This document shows, piece by piece, positions 45,300 to 58,206 of a DNA stretch of 64,000 bases (its first letter is position 1; every line of letters begins with the position of its first letter). Below the pieces are notes generated by a model. That model was not told the origin of the DNA and made no database searches. It saw nothing but the letters and a program-made list of their open reading frames with translations. Where the stretch lies: contig JAJEKV010000073.1 of the NCBI GenBank assembly GCA_021234155.1, positions 1,276,001 to 1,340,000 of the forward strand. The letters run 5' to 3'. Made by a program: the position numbers and the translations under genes. The DNA comes from Isoetes taiwanensis. Lineage: Eukaryota > Streptophyta > Lycopodiopsida > Isoetales > Isoetaceae.

Positions 45300-48200
45300 A
45301 GATTGGGTTACTTCTAGCCACTTCCCCATCATTTCACACTCTATTTCACCACTTGTATTTTCTTCTTTTTCTATTCATCACTGTATTCTTTTCAAGAATA
45401 CACATAGCCTATCAAAAACTATCCACATAGTTTTATGTGTTATCCACATAGAATTCTAGCCTATCCACATAGTACCTCCGCCTCATCAAAAACTAACGTG
45501 GAAGTAGATTTTCCTTTCACGATTCCTCTAGTGGCCTCAAATAGAACCATTACTATGTAGCTAAGTGGTAAATTTGAATGTTAGTTTTGCAGGCACCATT
45601 GTCCATTTTCCAGAGCAATGCAATAATTGTGTCTATTGTCAAAATGAATTCGAGAAATAAGCTTTTCACCTTTACTACTCACAAATGCAAGCTTACTTTT
45701 AGTAATCTTTGGTCTAAAACGACCGTTGTTAACATGTATGATAATTTGTGGGACCCTCAGTGACCGATGCCGCATATTAATAGATAGTAAGCTATTGAAG
45801 CAGTATTATCTCTTTGAATGCCATCAATGATAAGAACATTGCGCGTTGTTTTCTGGGAGAGTGAACTATCATGTATGCAATATCATAATACTGCTACGAT
45901 CTCACATATGGTCTTGCTTTTGATCATCTATCTATGCCTAGTCTCATTTTTCCAACTTGTGACAAGCTTATCTATACAAAACAAAGTAAGACACACTAGA
46001 CAGAATTAAGCTTCAAGTAGAATAAATTACTATAAATGTGAATGTACGTAACACTGAAGCTCTTTGGCAATTACCATTAACAAGCTTGATCTTGCCAAAT
46101 ACCTAGCAAGTTTGACCTTGTCAAAGTCTTCTGGTGTGCTTTTTGCTAGTTTTTTTTTTTTTTTTTTTTTTTTTTGGGGGACGGACGTGGGATCTCAGAT
46201 GGTGATTTGGAATGTTGCATTGCTTAAGAGCGGTTCGGCATGGACTGGATTTATTTGTAGGTTCTCGATTTATATATATTATAGGTTCTATTTGTCGTTG
46301 TGCTTCTTGGAGCTTTATTTGAAGACTGTGAAATCATTGGATATCAAGTTGCAGGTAACATGCTTAATAGGCAAGCTAGGAAGGGAAAGGGAAGGTGGGT
46401 GCTAATTTGGTTGCTAGAACCATAGATGAGCTGATGGAATTGGTGGGAAGTGTAGAGGTACTGGTAAGGCTAGAGAGGAAGGCAAGGTTGTAAAGGAAGG
46501 GTCCGGTCTACTTTTGACATGGGTGTTACTTTGGGATATGCTGGATTTGATTGTCAAAGTATATGCATGATGATTTATTTGCTTTCTGCAAGGCTGAAAA
46601 TGTCGCAAGAACAATGTCATTTCCTTATTGGGTTTTATGTTCATCTTTCCTTCCTGGCCATTGATCTGCAGAATATGCCCTTGTCTATGCCACAAGAACG
46701 GCTACAACATTTTCCATTGGAAATACGTCTGCCACTTCCAATGGTGCAGACGCCGCTTCATATTTTCCCCTGCAAGCATTCTCCAACCATCGCCACCACC
46801 ATATACGGCCTTGGATTTTCGGCACCTTAGTAGCTCAACAGCTTAGCTCCACATCTGAAGAACCTTATCTCAGAGCCCATCCTGCATCCAGAATTGGCCT
46901 TGTCAGAATTATCTCCTGCCAGAACATTAAACAGAGGTAAGAGCGGGCCTCCTATTCCCAGAAATCAACCTCGGCCTAGGTTTTCGGCCTGTGCACAGCA
47001 TCACCATATTTTCGAACCAGCATCACCACACTTTTGCTGCTTGGCTAAGCTACTCGCTTGTGCTACTCGCCTCAATCGACTCCCCATGCCACTTTGAATC
47101 TGTGATTTTTTATTCAAATAAGGAGCACAGGCTACCTCCAGAACCCCTCTAATTTGAACAGGGGAATTAGCTTCGGCCGAAATCCCTGCCTACAAGACTG
47201 CGCAACTCGGATCCCTTGCTGCCCCTGCCGAAAAAAGAAAGGAGAATGCATTCTTATCCTTCTTTTCTCAAACCATGTATAGGGATCAGAAAAAAAAAAA
47301 AAAACACATCCAAGAGCCGATCTTCATACGCTGCATTGACTGCCCAACAAGCAGCTAAAATTGCTCAAAAAATACAGTTGGACTACTGTTTTGCATACAA
47401 TACACACCCCAAATCTAGGGAAAACCATGCGTGAAATACTTTCCCCAAATACCAAACGAAATAATTACAACATTATTGGACCATATTCGTCAGTAGTATT
47501 TAGGATACATTAAGATTTCGAGGCAAGTTAATAGTGCAATTAAAAGGATTTTTAGCTAGGGTGTAGAAACTAGCAGCTTGTTCTCCTCACAGCAAAGCCC
47601 TTAAGTACATCAAGCTGGATTGCTTAAAGATGAGTATATATTATTATTTGAAGGACTGTCGTTATGTCCAGTACAAAATTTGCTTACATAATGTGACTGA
47701 GAAACAAAGATAAATGGAGAAGAATTTGTACCTTTGGTATGGCACAGAGGACTTGGACAACGAGAATGTTTTGCATAGTGTGGTCCACTATATCAATTAC
47801 CATGGCAGGAAGCAATTATCTGCCATTCTTGTTTACACAGTTTGTCATATGTTGCATATAAACAAGTTCGTTTTGCTAATCAGTAGAGATTTCTCGCTAA
47901 GACTGCTTCAATCTCTGAGCACAATTGAAAGCAACGTCAAGGATTACACTGAATCCTCAACATGCCATGCCCAATGACGTTTGATATTGTTTGCTGAAAT
48001 GCAACCAATTGGAAGGTTGGGAAAGATAAGGAAACACTACTGGGATGATGCAGACAGTAGTGGCGATGACGTTCTTTGACATTCAGGATCAAGAATATAG
48101 GATTAATGTGAAAGGGGATTGTAGAATGCTCAGTTAGATTACATTCCTCTTCATTCTACCAATTATACCTTGGTAGTTGGTTAAAGTTCCTTTGATGTAA

Positions 48201-50030
48201 TTCATGTTCTTGTTTTTCAATGCAGGTGGATTTGACTTTGGATTCTCCCTTTTACTTGTTCCACAGATTTGACAAATCGAATTGTTGTTGATCTAATGTT
48301 TGTCTTTGTTCTTTATAGCAGGTAACATTGTCTTGTTTTGCAGGTATGCCAGGCATGGAAAGTTCTGGCAGTGTCCCAACGGTTGCGGTAATTGAAATCA
48401 ATGATGGTGATAGCGGTAGTATCACTTCTCCTTTCTCATGCCCATCTGTTACATACCTTAATTCTGTTGAATAATCACATGTGGGTGATAATGGGCTATC
48501 GCTCGCATCTGCCTGCCTAGTAGTGTTGCCATGCCTTCTATGATGAACTTAGTGGCTAATGGTTTGCTACACTTTGCTATATCTGAATTTAAAGTTCATA
48601 CAGGTTTTCTTGAAGTCTAGTTCAGCAGTTATGGATTAAGTGCAAACAGACAGGTGATACTATTTTTATTGGAGAAAGAAAAGCAAAGGAAAATCGTGGT
48701 GTTACTTATCATTGTGAAGTCATGCATACAGAAATATTGGAAGTTCTTACAATAAAGAATTATTGACGATCTTAGTGTCATAAAAAAGGATGGATGTCCC
48801 CTTGTCATACTAGAAAATTAAAAAGCGAAATGCTGGTTTTGAATGTAGACGATTCATATCAGAAAAAGCTGGAAGCTTGCAGTAAATAAATCTAGAAGAT
48901 TTGTATGATCTTTATTCTGGAGTTAGTTGCAAAGACTGGAAGTTCTCTTATTCAAATAAAGAGATTCTATGAATGATCTGTTGTTCAAACGAAATAGGTC
49001 CTATGGTGCATGTAACAAATGCTCTTGAATGATTATATAGTCTCTGCTTTGGTTTGGAAAGTTTATCAGCTTGATTTTGCATTTTTTTTATGGCAGTTTT
49101 AATTAGATAATGCAAGGAACGATGGTTTACAAGGCAAATACAACAGAGATTTATTGGGCATGAATTAGTGGATCTGAAGAACTCAAAATAGTCTTGTTAA
49201 ACGAAATAAGTTGGGCATGATATGAAAAACAAATACTTTGCAAAAGTGTTACTACTTTATTTGGCTTTACTATTTAAGTGTTGATCGTGTTGAACTTTTG
49301 ATAACTAATGCTGAGCATTTTGACAGTCGCTAGTGAGTCTGTTGTAGTGAAGACCTCTTCCAAGGTTTTAACTTTGTTTTAGCAATTATCAAGTTGAAAA
49401 AGATAAGAGAAATAATACAAAGGTTATTGGTGTATAGCTCCACATACATCAACACCACCTATTTGCATTCTAAGTCACATATAATATATATACCTTTCAT
49501 AGGCAATCGTTGAAACGAAGCCTATCTAGACAATCGACATATGCCATTGCCTTCTTTCTGCCACACGTAGCCACATGTAAATAATATCAAATATCATTAA
49601 TATAACAAGAAATTTATCGCGGCGGCCTTGCCACACCTTCTATTTAGAGAAGCAAATCAATTTTCTTATTTTCTTAATCATCTTCTACATATTGCATCAT
49701 CTTCTACATATTGCATCAATATTGAACATGCAGGAGCTAAACCTGCATTTCATGACCTCGTGTTCTGGTGTCTGTACAATAGAAAGCTGCTGATCCTAAT
49801 GACAATAAGATCCCATATAATGATGTCATCCAATGATAACCAGTGGGTTTTGAACCTGGATGGGGGACATCTGTATCCAATGGTCTGACCACTAATGTTT
49901 TTTACGGGTATCCTTTGATGGTAATGATCGTAACTCTTTTTGTGATGAAGCAAATTGAAATGTGTTTTGTAGAGAAGTGTAGACGATGATGATATATTCC
50001 CATCAAAGCTAAAATCGCATGAATTGAAGT
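45300..50030. other. Intergenic stretch, no gene recognised
   Basis: AT-rich sequence with only short open frames and no convincing domain. Landmarks are a run of 26 T followed by GGGGG (46150-46180), possibly the tail of a minus-strand retrosequence, and a short A-run at about 47290. A small frame at 48344-48390 (YARHGKFWQCPNGCG) follows a good acceptor (tgttttgcag) but is too short to assign. Confidence 0.4.
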
Positions 50031-50062
50031 AAGGATTTTAAGGTTGGTCTCCTGGCTTAAGG

Positions 50063-50273
50063 TTGGTGCGGCAATCACTTCTGCAGTGTCTCTCCTTTCA
50101 CAAGACAACTATCAAGCCTAGTCTCCCATGGGTCTTGTTGTATCCTCTGCATCTATATCCAAATGCTTCCCCATTCTTTAAAGGTCTGCTTGCTTCCTGG
50201 GATGCGGTTAGATCTTTATTCCATGTTAATCCCCAAGCGTGTGCTTCATTGTCAATGTCATGCTGGTGGCTTC
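50063..50273 (+). pseudogene. LINE-like reverse transcriptase ORF, part left of the LTR element
   Basis: The frame ASPFFKGLLASWDAVRSLF ... LSMSCWWL is in the style of plant LINE reverse transcriptase C-terminal regions. It runs to the LTR at 50274 and continues in the same frame at 63371 once the 13.1-kb insertion and one copy of GCTTC are taken out. The upstream LINE part was not recognised. Confidence 0.6.
50269..50273. repeat. Target site duplication GCTTC, left
   Basis: The five bases before the LTR at 50274 are repeated at 63366-63370, directly after the other LTR. Five base pairs is the standard duplication for Ty3/gypsy integrase. Confidence 0.92.
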
Positions 50274-51855
50274 TGTGACGCTCCCTGAACGTATACGACA
50301 CCCGGCCGTATACATACGGGGACTTTCCCCTCCCATGGCAACCATCTCGCCATGAGCAGGGCCCTCCGTCTATCCCGGGCCATCTATAGAAAGATGCCCG
50401 AGTGAAGGACACGGAGGGGTCATTCGGCCCACGCCTTCAATGGGGCTCCTACGTCGCGGAAGCGTGAATACATCTTAGCATACATCATAAATCATATATA
50501 AATAACCACCACGAAGGGTGGCACATCCATCCAAGTACCAACGGCAAAGAATATGCATCTAATCCTAAGGAAAACACCCCAAACCCCAGGTTCTACCCCG
50601 GCTCAGACTCCAGTGGGGATCGACTGACGGCTAGGTCTCAAGAGATCAGCAGACAGAATCTTGACATGGCGTTGGCTGGCATAGAACATCGGCTAGGGTT
50701 GTCCACTCCATCCGCCCCTCCTGTGCACACTTTGCAGATGAGTCCAATCATGCTATGGCGTCGCTATAGCCTTCCGGATACGCAGACTCAAGGTATCACC
50801 CTTCGAGCCTACTCCAGGGTTCATGAAGCCCCGTCCGATGAGGCAGGTCAGGGAAGTGTCCCCTTCCAGGATCACAGTGGTTCCATGGGTGAGCTAGAGA
50901 ATACGTGCCGCATCAGCGACCCCCACATCCTTACCCGACTTATAAATCTACTCAAAGCACAGGGTGCCCCATACGGGTCACACCTCTGCACCCAGGGAGT
51001 GTCAGACCCATACCCGGCCCTCTACGTGACCGGCTATCAGGCCTAGCCCACTGTAGGAGTCTCAGGAGCCTTTTATGTTCGTGCAAGACCCCACCCCCAC
51101 TTCACCACTGCGTCCCTTATCTGGTGCTAAGCAATTCCATAGCATCCACGACTCGGTGGTTTCTTGTGCACATGCCGCATCATATGGGAAATACAGGGAT
51201 CAACCTAGGAGTATACTACTAACATGGCTCAGAGGACTCTACCCCCCTTTAATTCCCCCATTTCCAGAATAATACTATGCAAAGAACTATCAATCCATCC
51301 TTTAAGAGCAAAACCAGAATCAGAGATAAAGAGAACTCACCTTTGCAATCAAGGGTTAGTTCCTACAAGTAAAACACAAAGAGAACAGAAGAAATAAACA
51401 CTACAAGTGCCCAACAGGGGCGCTACTCTAAAATATCAAGCTACACTAACCACCCACCTGAGTTCCTGCTGGATCCGTTGTCATTTGGTGCTTCCATCTT
51501 CCCTGGACTTGGCGCTCAGCTCTGGACACACAGGTAAAGGTGCTTGGCAAGGTGGGCGCTCAGGTGCTGCTCCTCTTGATCGATTTTGGGAGTTAATCAG
51601 GGCTAGGGGTCAAGTTGATGACCCAATTTGGAACTTCCCATGCTGGCCAATCGAGTTGGGCCAGGTGGCGCTCCCCTAAATAGCCAATTAGTATTATTGA
51701 ATTAATTGGATAATTATCCTTTAATGGTTAATTTAGCATAGCTAAATTAATCCCTTTTAAGTCAATGTCAAAATACCCCATGGTGGCGTACCTTTACTGG
51801 TGACGTGTCAGTATATTATTTATACGTATCCCATATAAATACATGGAACGTCACA
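50274..51855 (-). repeat. 3' LTR of the H3-carrying chromovirus
   Basis: 1582 bp with perfect 7-bp inverted termini TGTGACG...CGTCACA. Nearly identical to 61793-63365, except for one 15-bp block (tacaagtaaaacaca, about 51363) missing from the other LTR and a few substitutions. Confidence 0.95.
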
Positions 51856-51869
51856 TTCTCCCCCCCTTA
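51856..51869 (-). other. Polypurine tract
   Basis: On the sense (minus) strand this reads as a G-run flanked by A's (taaggggggg agaa) directly abutting the 3' LTR. It is the expected primer for plus-strand DNA synthesis. Confidence 0.85.
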
Positions 51870-52488
51870 GAAATAATGTTGTCCTCAGCATTGGGGTTAG
51901 TTAACCAGAGACAGTCAATGAAAGAACTGAAATAGGAGAAAATGTACTTAAGAAAGGAAGATAACTCGTTACGACGGACAGTAATACACTGAAGTTCAAA
52001 ATATAACAGAGTGCAAGCACCAAGGTGCATTTTACAGACTTATCATCACAAAAAAAAAGTTTAAGGACCAAAGTCCCATTTCAAAACATCATGGACAACG
52101 AAAGTTAACACATGTAGACAAAACGGATCTGAAAAATTTGGGCCATCAGCAACCCTCTATACATGGGCAGGTCACGAACTGTTCACTGGCCTGCACATGT
52201 CAATATATCAGTATATATCAATAATATAAATAGATTGTGGTTGAAGGGACCACCCCCTATAATAAATAAAAGAAAGCCCTATCTACAAGGGAACCTATCA
52301 TGTCTATGGCTTGCAATTCATTGCGGCATAGGGAATGGTCAAGTTCCCATTATAGCCGAGATGAACGCGGCCTATCAACTATATGCTCTCCAAGCAATTC
52401 GTGGTCATGTCAACATCGACAGTACACCACGTCCTAGAGAACACGAAGGTGATCTCATCATCGGTAACTATTATTACTTACGATGCAT
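51870..52488 (-). other. 3' untranslated region of the chromovirus
   Basis: About 0.6 kb between the stop of the chromodomain frame and the polypurine tract. No open frame on the sense strand is recognised. Confidence 0.6.
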
Positions 52489-53283
52489 CTACCCCTCAAG
52501 AGCGTCACTCCTGGCAATCAAGCTTCCAAGCTTACCGCCGGCTGCGGGGTTGATAGCATCGTTGATGGTGCGGCCTTGAGATTCCCGCATGAAGTCCGGA
52601 TAGTGCTTCTCAAGGTCTATTTCCATCACCCACGTAGCATCCTCAACTGGCAAGTGTTTCCACTTGACCAAGTATTGCAGCATTTGGGTCCTTCTGGTCT
52701 GCTTATATGCTCGATCAAGAAGAGCTTCAGGCACTATATCTAAATGTTCTTCTGTCATTTCAAGTAGGGTGGGTGTATCCAAGATCTCCTCTGGATCTGG
52801 GGTGTGCTGCTTTAGAAGACTCACATGAAAGACCTTGTGGATCTTCAAGCGGGGTGGCAATTCCAGGCAATATGCCTGTTCCCCAACACGCTCAGAAATT
52901 TTGAACGGCCCAGCCCATCTGGGTGCCAACTTTTTGCAGTTACCAATCTTAAGCTTGGCTTGTTTGACCTTGATCTTGAGCCAAACCGATTCGCCCACCT
53001 GAAAGACTCGTGGGGTTCTATGCTTATCCGCGACACTCTTCTGACGACTGCGTGCTGCCAGCAAGTACCCGCGAACTTCTTCAACCAAAGCTTGCATTTC
53101 CAAGAGGAGTTTTTGAGATACCTCCACCTTAGAAACGGGGTTATGCCATGTGTCTGGAGTAAGGCATTGATAACCATAATTTATCATGAAGGGAGACATT
53201 CTGGAAGACTCCTGTTTCATGCTATTATATGCAAATTCAACCAAGTAAATATAGTCAGCCCATTGTGACTGCTTACTCCACAT
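52489..53283 (-). CDS. Chromovirus integrase C-terminal part with chromodomain
   Basis: Continues the integrase of the upstream frame after a one-base shift at about 53273-53283. It opens with the end of the catalytic core ([19 protein letters not shown]), then the GPF/GPY module ([15 protein letters not shown], about residues 144-158), and ends in a chromodomain ([20 protein letters not shown], about residues 216-235). Chromodomains of chromovirus integrases guide insertion to chromatin carrying methylated H3. This one lacks part of the aromatic cage of HP1-type domains, like the group II type of plant chromoviruses. A programmed shift is unlikely this far inside integrase, so a mutation or sequence error is the simplest view. 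Confidence 0.88.
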   Translation of the reverse strand: MWSKQSQWADYIYLVEFAYNSMKQESSRMSPFMINYGYQCLTPDTWHNPVSKVEVSQKLLLEMQALVEEVRGYLLAARSRQKSVADKHRTPRVFQVGESVWLKIKVKQAKLKIGNCKKLAPRWAGPFKISERVGEQAYCLELPPRLKIHKVFHVSLLKQHTPDPEEILDTPTLLEMTEEHLDIVPEALLDRAYKQTRRTQMLQYLVKWKHLPVEDATWVMEIDLEKHYPDFMRESQGRTINDAINPAAGGKLGSLIARSDALEG

Positions 53284-56200
53284 AACTTCGTAGCATATCT
53301 TCTATAATGCGATTTGTACGTTCTGTCTGACCATCCGTCTGAGGATGATATGCCGTACTCATAGCAAGCTTGGTTTGAATGGTGGTAAAGAAATCTTTCC
53401 AGAATGCACTTACAAACTTGGGATCCCTGTCGGATACTATAATTCGTGGCATTCCATGCAATCTGAAGATCTCCTTTGTGAATAGCAATGCAGTGTCGAA
53501 AGCTGTATCTGTAGTACGACATGGCAAGAAATGAGCCATCTTCGATAATTTGTCGACGACTACCATCAATGCATCATAACCCCGGAGAGTACGTGGAAGG
53601 CCCACAATAAAGTCCATGGTTATCACTTCCCATTTGGCATTGGGCACGTCTAGAGGTTGCAATTCCCCCGGGATCCGCAACTGCTCAGCCTTGGTTTGCT
53701 GACACACCTGACACTGCTTAATATACCTGGCAATGTCCTTCTTCATAGAAGGCCAGAAATAACTGGAGCGGATCTTGAAATAGGTTTTCATGAAACCTGC
53801 ATGCCCAGCTATAGGGCTGTTGTGCGTGTCATGGAGAATAAGCTTACGTACTCCTGAAGTGTCAGGTACACACAACTTATCCTTGTAATATAACAAGTTA
53901 CCCTCTCTCTTATACGAACGGAAAGCTTCGCGTTCTTTATCTGTGCGTGCCTCTTTATTCAAACTATCCCAAACATCACGGAACTCGGGATCTGTGGCCA
54001 AGGTCTGTTCTATTTGTTTCCCAAACTCACTAGTGAGTGTGGAAATTGCATTACAATGGGTTCGGGTCACCAAGGGATGGCGTGACAATGCATCCGCAAC
54101 CACATTGTGCTTCCCAGGCTTATACATAATCTCAAAATCATACTCCTCCAAAAATTCCATCCATCTTCTCTGACGGAGGTTGAGATTTGGCTGGGTCGAT
54201 AGATAACGGAGACTCTGATGATCCGTATCAAGGTGGAATCTTCTACCAAGAAGGTAGTGTCTCCATATTCGCAAAGTGCGAACAACAGCCAACAATTCCT
54301 GATCATGGGTAGGGTAGCGTTGTTCTGTCTCATTCATCTTCTTAGAATCGTAGGCTATAACCCTTTCGTCTTGCATAAGAACTCCGCCTGTAGCAATCTG
54401 ACTGGCATCTGTTGCTACTATCTTGTCCTTTTCCGGGTCCGGCAATGTGAGGACTGGTGCTGATGTCAAGGCATCCTTAAGTTTCTGAAAACTGTCCTGG
54501 ACCTTTGCTTTCCAATGTTCCATCCAATCCTTGACTTTTTCATGCTTTGTAAGGTCGGTAAGAGGTGCTGCAATTTTTGCAAAATCCTTAACAAATTTCC
54601 GATAATATCCTGCCAATCCCAAGAAACTTCGGACCTCTGACACATTACCAGGAATGGGCCAATCCTTGACTGCTTCTATTTTTGCTGGATCCATATCAAT
54701 TCCTTCGGCGGAAATAACATGGCCCAAATAGTCCACCTTTGGAGTGGCAAATTTGTACTTAGAGAACTTGGCAAAGAGCTGGTGACGTCTTAACTTTTGT
54801 AGGGCCAAGCGAAGATGGTTCTCATGCTCCTCCAGTGTCTTACTGTAGATGAGAATGTCATCAAAGAAAATAACAACAAAATCATCTAAGTATTGGCGGA
54901 AGACATCATTCATTAACCGCATGAAAGTTGCGGGGGCATTAGTTAATCCAAAAGGCATAACGGTAAACTCATAGTGACCATATCTAGTGCGGAAGGCAGA
55001 TTTATGGATGTCCTCCTCTTTAATTCTTATTTGATGATAACCGGAGCGTAAGTCAATCTTTGAAAAATACTTGGCCCCTTGCAATTGGTCCATAAGATCG
55101 TCTGCTCTAGGCAAAGCATAGCGATTTTTAATGGTATGCTTATTGAGCTGCCGATAATCAATACACATCCTCAAGGAGCCATCCTTCTTCTTAACAAAAA
55201 GGATAGGAGCGCCGAAAGGCGAAACACTAGGTCGTATGAAACCTAGGTTTAGTAACTCCTGAAGTTGCTTCTTAAGCTCTGCCAACTCTGGGGGACTCAT
55301 ACGGTATGGGGCCTTGCTGGTAGGCTTAGTACCTGGTTCTAAAGCTATTTCACATTCCACCCCTCTAAAAGGAGGAAGCTTTTGTATTTCATCTGGAAAA
55401 AGATCGCTAAATTCTCGGAGAAGATTAGCAATGCCCTCTGGCAAGGTATCGATTACTTGCTTCTGTTTAGCATCTGACTCAATGGAGGCAAGTCTAATAA
55501 TGCAGAGGAGCTTATCCTTGCGTATAGCTTTATCTAACTGTCTGATGGACATAGACTGCATAATAGGGTTGAATGGATCACCTTTTATAGTCACACGGGC
55601 TCCATTAGCTGCGTTGAAGGTAACCTCCCGTTTCTCGCAGTCTATATTGGCCTTTGCAGATGCCAGGAATTCCATACCAACAATCAGATCATATTTGCCT
55701 ATATCCATTAATTCGGCACCCAATGCAACTGGTGCACCTGGCAATTGCATTTTAAGGTTAATGCGATGGCCCTGAGTATGTCTGATCTTACCACTGGCTA
55801 AAGTGACAGGCTTCGGTCGGGATCTCAAGGTCTCAAGCCGCAATACCTGGGCCATTCTAGGAGAAGCAAAATTATGTGTGCTACCCGTAGGTTTGCTGTC
55901 TACTTGACCTATGGTGGAAATAACGGCAGGCTGACTTTCAACATTACCGGTTTCAATGGCTACAAGGATATGGGACTCACCGTGAATGTATTCGGGAGCC
56001 TCCTCCTCGACAGGCAGTGTGGACTCAAGGTCATCCCAATCGAGGTCGGCCATGGCCAGCTGGGCAGTCTGCGTGACATAAGGACAATTCTGCATGAAGT
56101 GCCCGGGCCGCATACACCTGTAGCATGCCTTATCTCGGCGGAGCAGTTCTCGAGCCTCTTTAGGAATGGACTGTAAGAGGTTCCGAACTTCCTTACCGAC

Positions 56201-57259
56201 ATTGTTCGGTTTGTCGGGCATGTTGAAGGTGACTTTCTTTTCCTGGCGGCCGTTAGGGTTCTGCTGGGATGGCCCCGGACTTGGCGAACGGGCCTTATAA
56301 GGTGTGTACGGGCGTGGCTGGGAGTAGGATGCTGGACGTTGGTACTGGCCCCGTGGCGTATCCTCTTCAAGGCTCAGTGCCTTAGCCTCAGCCTCTGCAA
56401 CTGACTTGGGGTCTATGGCCTTAACCATTCGTTTAATTGAGGGGGCCAACCCTTCAATGTAACCCTCTACCGCCCTCTTTTCATTCATACCCGGGACATA
56501 TAGCCTTAGGCGCATGAATTCATCTGTGTAGGCTTGGACTGACATAGCCTTTTGCTCCAACCGGTAAAAAGTTTGAATCTGTTGGCATTTGTGCGCACGA
56601 GGCACGTAATGCGACTTAAAGGCTTTGGCAAACTTTTTGAACTTGCACTTGCTTCTGTCCAGATGCTTGGCTCGGGTATAGCCCTTCCACCAAATACGGG
56701 CAGCTCCTGTAAGGTTTGTGGTGGCAACCTTTCCTGTATCCTTTTCTGTCATACCATAGGATTTCCCAAACTCCTTCATCTCGTCTAACCAGGACTCTGC
56801 ATTCAGTCCGCCTCTAGATTTCCCATCAAACTGGACCAGTTTCCTATTTTTCCATATACTGGTTATGGCTGTATCAACCGTCTTACGGTACTCCTTGTCC
56901 CGGCGCTTTGCATGGTCACCAGATGATACAGATGACTCAGAGGACACAGAAGTGGCCGATTGTGAGGAGGTGGCACTATCCCTAGAGGAACTCCGACGAC
57001 GTTTGGAATGGTGCCTCCTTTGTGCAGGCACGGGGCCTGGTTGAGGTGCAGGTGGCTGCTGTGGCGGTGGACTTGACGGTAACGGAGGTAACTCCAGTCC
57101 ATCTTCCTGCACATGCTGTGGGGGATTGGCGTTTAACACATAAGTTTGTAACTTGACTAATTGCCTCTTCATCAACATAAGTTCTTGCTCAGGTGTTAGC
57201 CTACTGGCATTCGAGGGTGTTTGCCAGGCGGCGTTACGTGCACCGTCTATATTGACCAT
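53273..57259 (-). CDS. Chromovirus Gag-Pol polyprotein
   Basis: 1328 codons without a break. In order: Pro/Ser/Arg-rich Gag N-terminus, capsid-like domain (about 140-290), zinc knuckle [14 protein letters not shown] (about 377-390), protease region ([12 protein letters not shown] about 455, [10 protein letters not shown] about 525), RT with FFDD (about 798), gypsy RNase H with all acids (ATDAS about 950, QELLAVV, DTDHQSL, ADALSR), and integrase with HHCC zinc domain (about 1145-1185) and D, D, E (MDFIVG, SDRDPKF, DGQTERT). The protease motif reads VDSKPTGST instead of (V/I)D(S/T)GST, so its active-site loop is altered. The ATG at 57259 follows a T-run, and a splice-acceptor-like site (caatatag) lies just inside the frame at about 57244, so translation of a spliced form is possible. 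Confidence 0.95.
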   Translation of the reverse strand: MVNIDGARNAAWQTPSNASRLTPEQELMLMKRQLVKLQTYVLNANPPQHVQEDGLELPPLPSSPPPQQPPAPQPGPVPAQRRHHSKRRRSSSRDSATSSQSATSVSSESSVSSGDHAKRRDKEYRKTVDTAITSIWKNRKLVQFDGKSRGGLNAESWLDEMKEFGKSYGMTEKDTGKVATTNLTGAARIWWKGYTRAKHLDRSKCKFKKFAKAFKSHYVPRAHKCQQIQTFYRLEQKAMSVQAYTDEFMRLRLYVPGMNEKRAVEGYIEGLAPSIKRMVKAIDPKSVAEAEAKALSLEEDTPRGQYQRPASYSQPRPYTPYKARSPSPGPSQQNPNGRQEKKVTFNMPDKPNNVGKEVRNLLQSIPKEARELLRRDKACYRCMRPGHFMQNCPYVTQTAQLAMADLDWDDLESTLPVEEEAPEYIHGESHILVAIETGNVESQPAVISTIGQVDSKPTGSTHNFASPRMAQVLRLETLRSRPKPVTLASGKIRHTQGHRINLKMQLPGAPVALGAELMDIGKYDLIVGMEFLASAKANIDCEKREVTFNAANGARVTIKGDPFNPIMQSMSIRQLDKAIRKDKLLCIIRLASIESDAKQKQVIDTLPEGIANLLREFSDLFPDEIQKLPPFRGVECEIALEPGTKPTSKAPYRMSPPELAELKKQLQELLNLGFIRPSVSPFGAPILFVKKKDGSLRMCIDYRQLNKHTIKNRYALPRADDLMDQLQGAKYFSKIDLRSGYHQIRIKEEDIHKSAFRTRYGHYEFTVMPFGLTNAPATFMRLMNDVFRQYLDDFVVIFFDDILIYSKTLEEHENHLRLALQKLRRHQLFAKFSKYKFATPKVDYLGHVISAEGIDMDPAKIEAVKDWPIPGNVSEVRSFLGLAGYYRKFVKDFAKIAAPLTDLTKHEKVKDWMEHWKAKVQDSFQKLKDALTSAPVLTLPDPEKDKIVATDASQIATGGVLMQDERVIAYDSKKMNETEQRYPTHDQELLAVVRTLRIWRHYLLGRRFHLDTDHQSLRYLSTQPNLNLRQRRWMEFLEEYDFEIMYKPGKHNVVADALSRHPLVTRTHCNAISTLTSEFGKQIEQTLATDPEFRDVWDSLNKEARTDKEREAFRSYKREGNLLYYKDKLCVPDTSGVRKLILHDTHNSPIAGHAGFMKTYFKIRSSYFWPSMKKDIARYIKQCQVCQQTKAEQLRIPGELQPLDVPNAKWEVITMDFIVGLPRTLRGYDALMVVVDKLSKMAHFLPCRTTDTAFDTALLFTKEIFRLHGMPRIIVSDRDPKFVSAFWKDFFTTIQTKLAMSTAYHPQTDGQTERTNRIIEDMLRSYVE

Positions 57260-57498
57260 AAAAAAAATATAAGCAGAATTACAGCGACATCAAGTCCCAC
57301 AAACAAGATTATTACGGATGGGATTAAGAGAGAGTGGTTTTAGAAAAAAAATACAAGAGAAAAGATCTTTATTATAAGCGAGTACAGTCATTACATTGGT
57401 AGTTACAAAACTTAAAGTGATATAATACAGAGACAGATATTATACATTGGACAATTCTTCAACTCACACATCACATAGAAAAACTGAGGGAACCGGGC
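57260..57498 (-). other. Spacer between ORF-C and gag-pol
   Basis: AT-rich, with T-runs on the sense strand ending at the gag start. Like the other spacers of the element it contains a (t)tgta-T7/8 run, and it may hold the polypyrimidine tract of an acceptor. Confidence 0.4.
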
Positions 57499-57993
57499 CT
57501 AGGACTGCGCAAAAGGGTACAAGATAGAGTAGCGAACGCTCTCACGTACAGCCCTGACTACCTTGTAGCGAGCCCAGGCCTGGATGATGACGGGTTGGTA
57601 GTCTAGCGTGGGGCTAATGATAAGGAGATTAAAAAGCCTTCTTAACGCATAGAAAATCTGCCACAAGTGATCGTTGGCATCAGCAAAAGCCTCATGCCTT
57701 GTCATGTCCCAGTAATCCCATGTTCGACGAAGAGTCTGCTGTAAGTCCTCAAAGGCCCGTTCTCTGAGGATGTTGACTACTTCCAATCCTTTAGCTAGAT
57801 CATAGGGCTCTCCTTGTTCTGCAGGTTCTGCTACCTCGTAATCATCATCGTCCCACTCCGGGTACTCCCCGTACCGTTGGCCATAATCCTGGTCTGGAGG
57901 TCCTAGATCGTCCCTTCGTATCTGGTTGGTGATTCTTTCTTCATATTCTTCGAGTCCCTCGTCTGCAAGACGGTAGGAATGAATATATAACAT
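57499..57993 (-). CDS. Accessory ORF-C of the chromovirus (unknown, acidic N-terminus)
   Basis: 164 codons. The N-terminal third is very acidic (EYPEWDDDDYEVAEPAEQGE, about residues 43-62). The rest is predicted helical (LRERAFEDLQQTLRRTWDYW; LWQIFYALRRLFNLLI). No family is recognised. A strong acceptor-like sequence (ttcctaccgtcttgcag) ends at about 57964 within the first codons, so the real product may begin with an upstream exon and enter at ...DEGLEE. The frame phase at this acceptor (ag|AC) is the same as at the acceptor-like site in gag (ag|AC), suggesting alternative joining to one upstream exon. Confidence 0.6.
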   Translation of the reverse strand: MLYIHSYRLADEGLEEYEERITNQIRRDDLGPPDQDYGQRYGEYPEWDDDDYEVAEPAEQGEPYDLAKGLEVVNILRERAFEDLQQTLRRTWDYWDMTRHEAFADANDHLWQIFYALRRLFNLLIISPTLDYQPVIIQAWARYKVVRAVRESVRYSILYPFAQS

Positions 57994-58206
57994 TGAACAA
58001 TTTCTTATATTTTAGAGTCTAAAAGATACAAGGAAGTATCATGGGGATAAAACAATTTAATTGTATTAACGATACAATAATCATAAATCATAAGAAAATA
58101 GCGTATATATTGTATGATGGCTCATAAAAGAATATGACAATCCAAAAAAAATACATATGCTGGAGTTGCCCAAAGGCTATACTCATTCAATAGATACTAG
58201 GAAGGA

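Noticed and set aside
46150-46180. T26 followed by GGGGG as a retrosequence tail
   Set aside because: No retrotransposon or mRNA-like sequence could be recognised on the strand that would carry the A-tail, so it may be a simple homopolymer.
48344-48390. Possible CCCH zinc-finger exon (YARHGKFWQCPNGCG)
   Set aside because: Only 15 codons before a stop, spacing of Cys does not fit a known finger fully, and no neighbouring exon was found.
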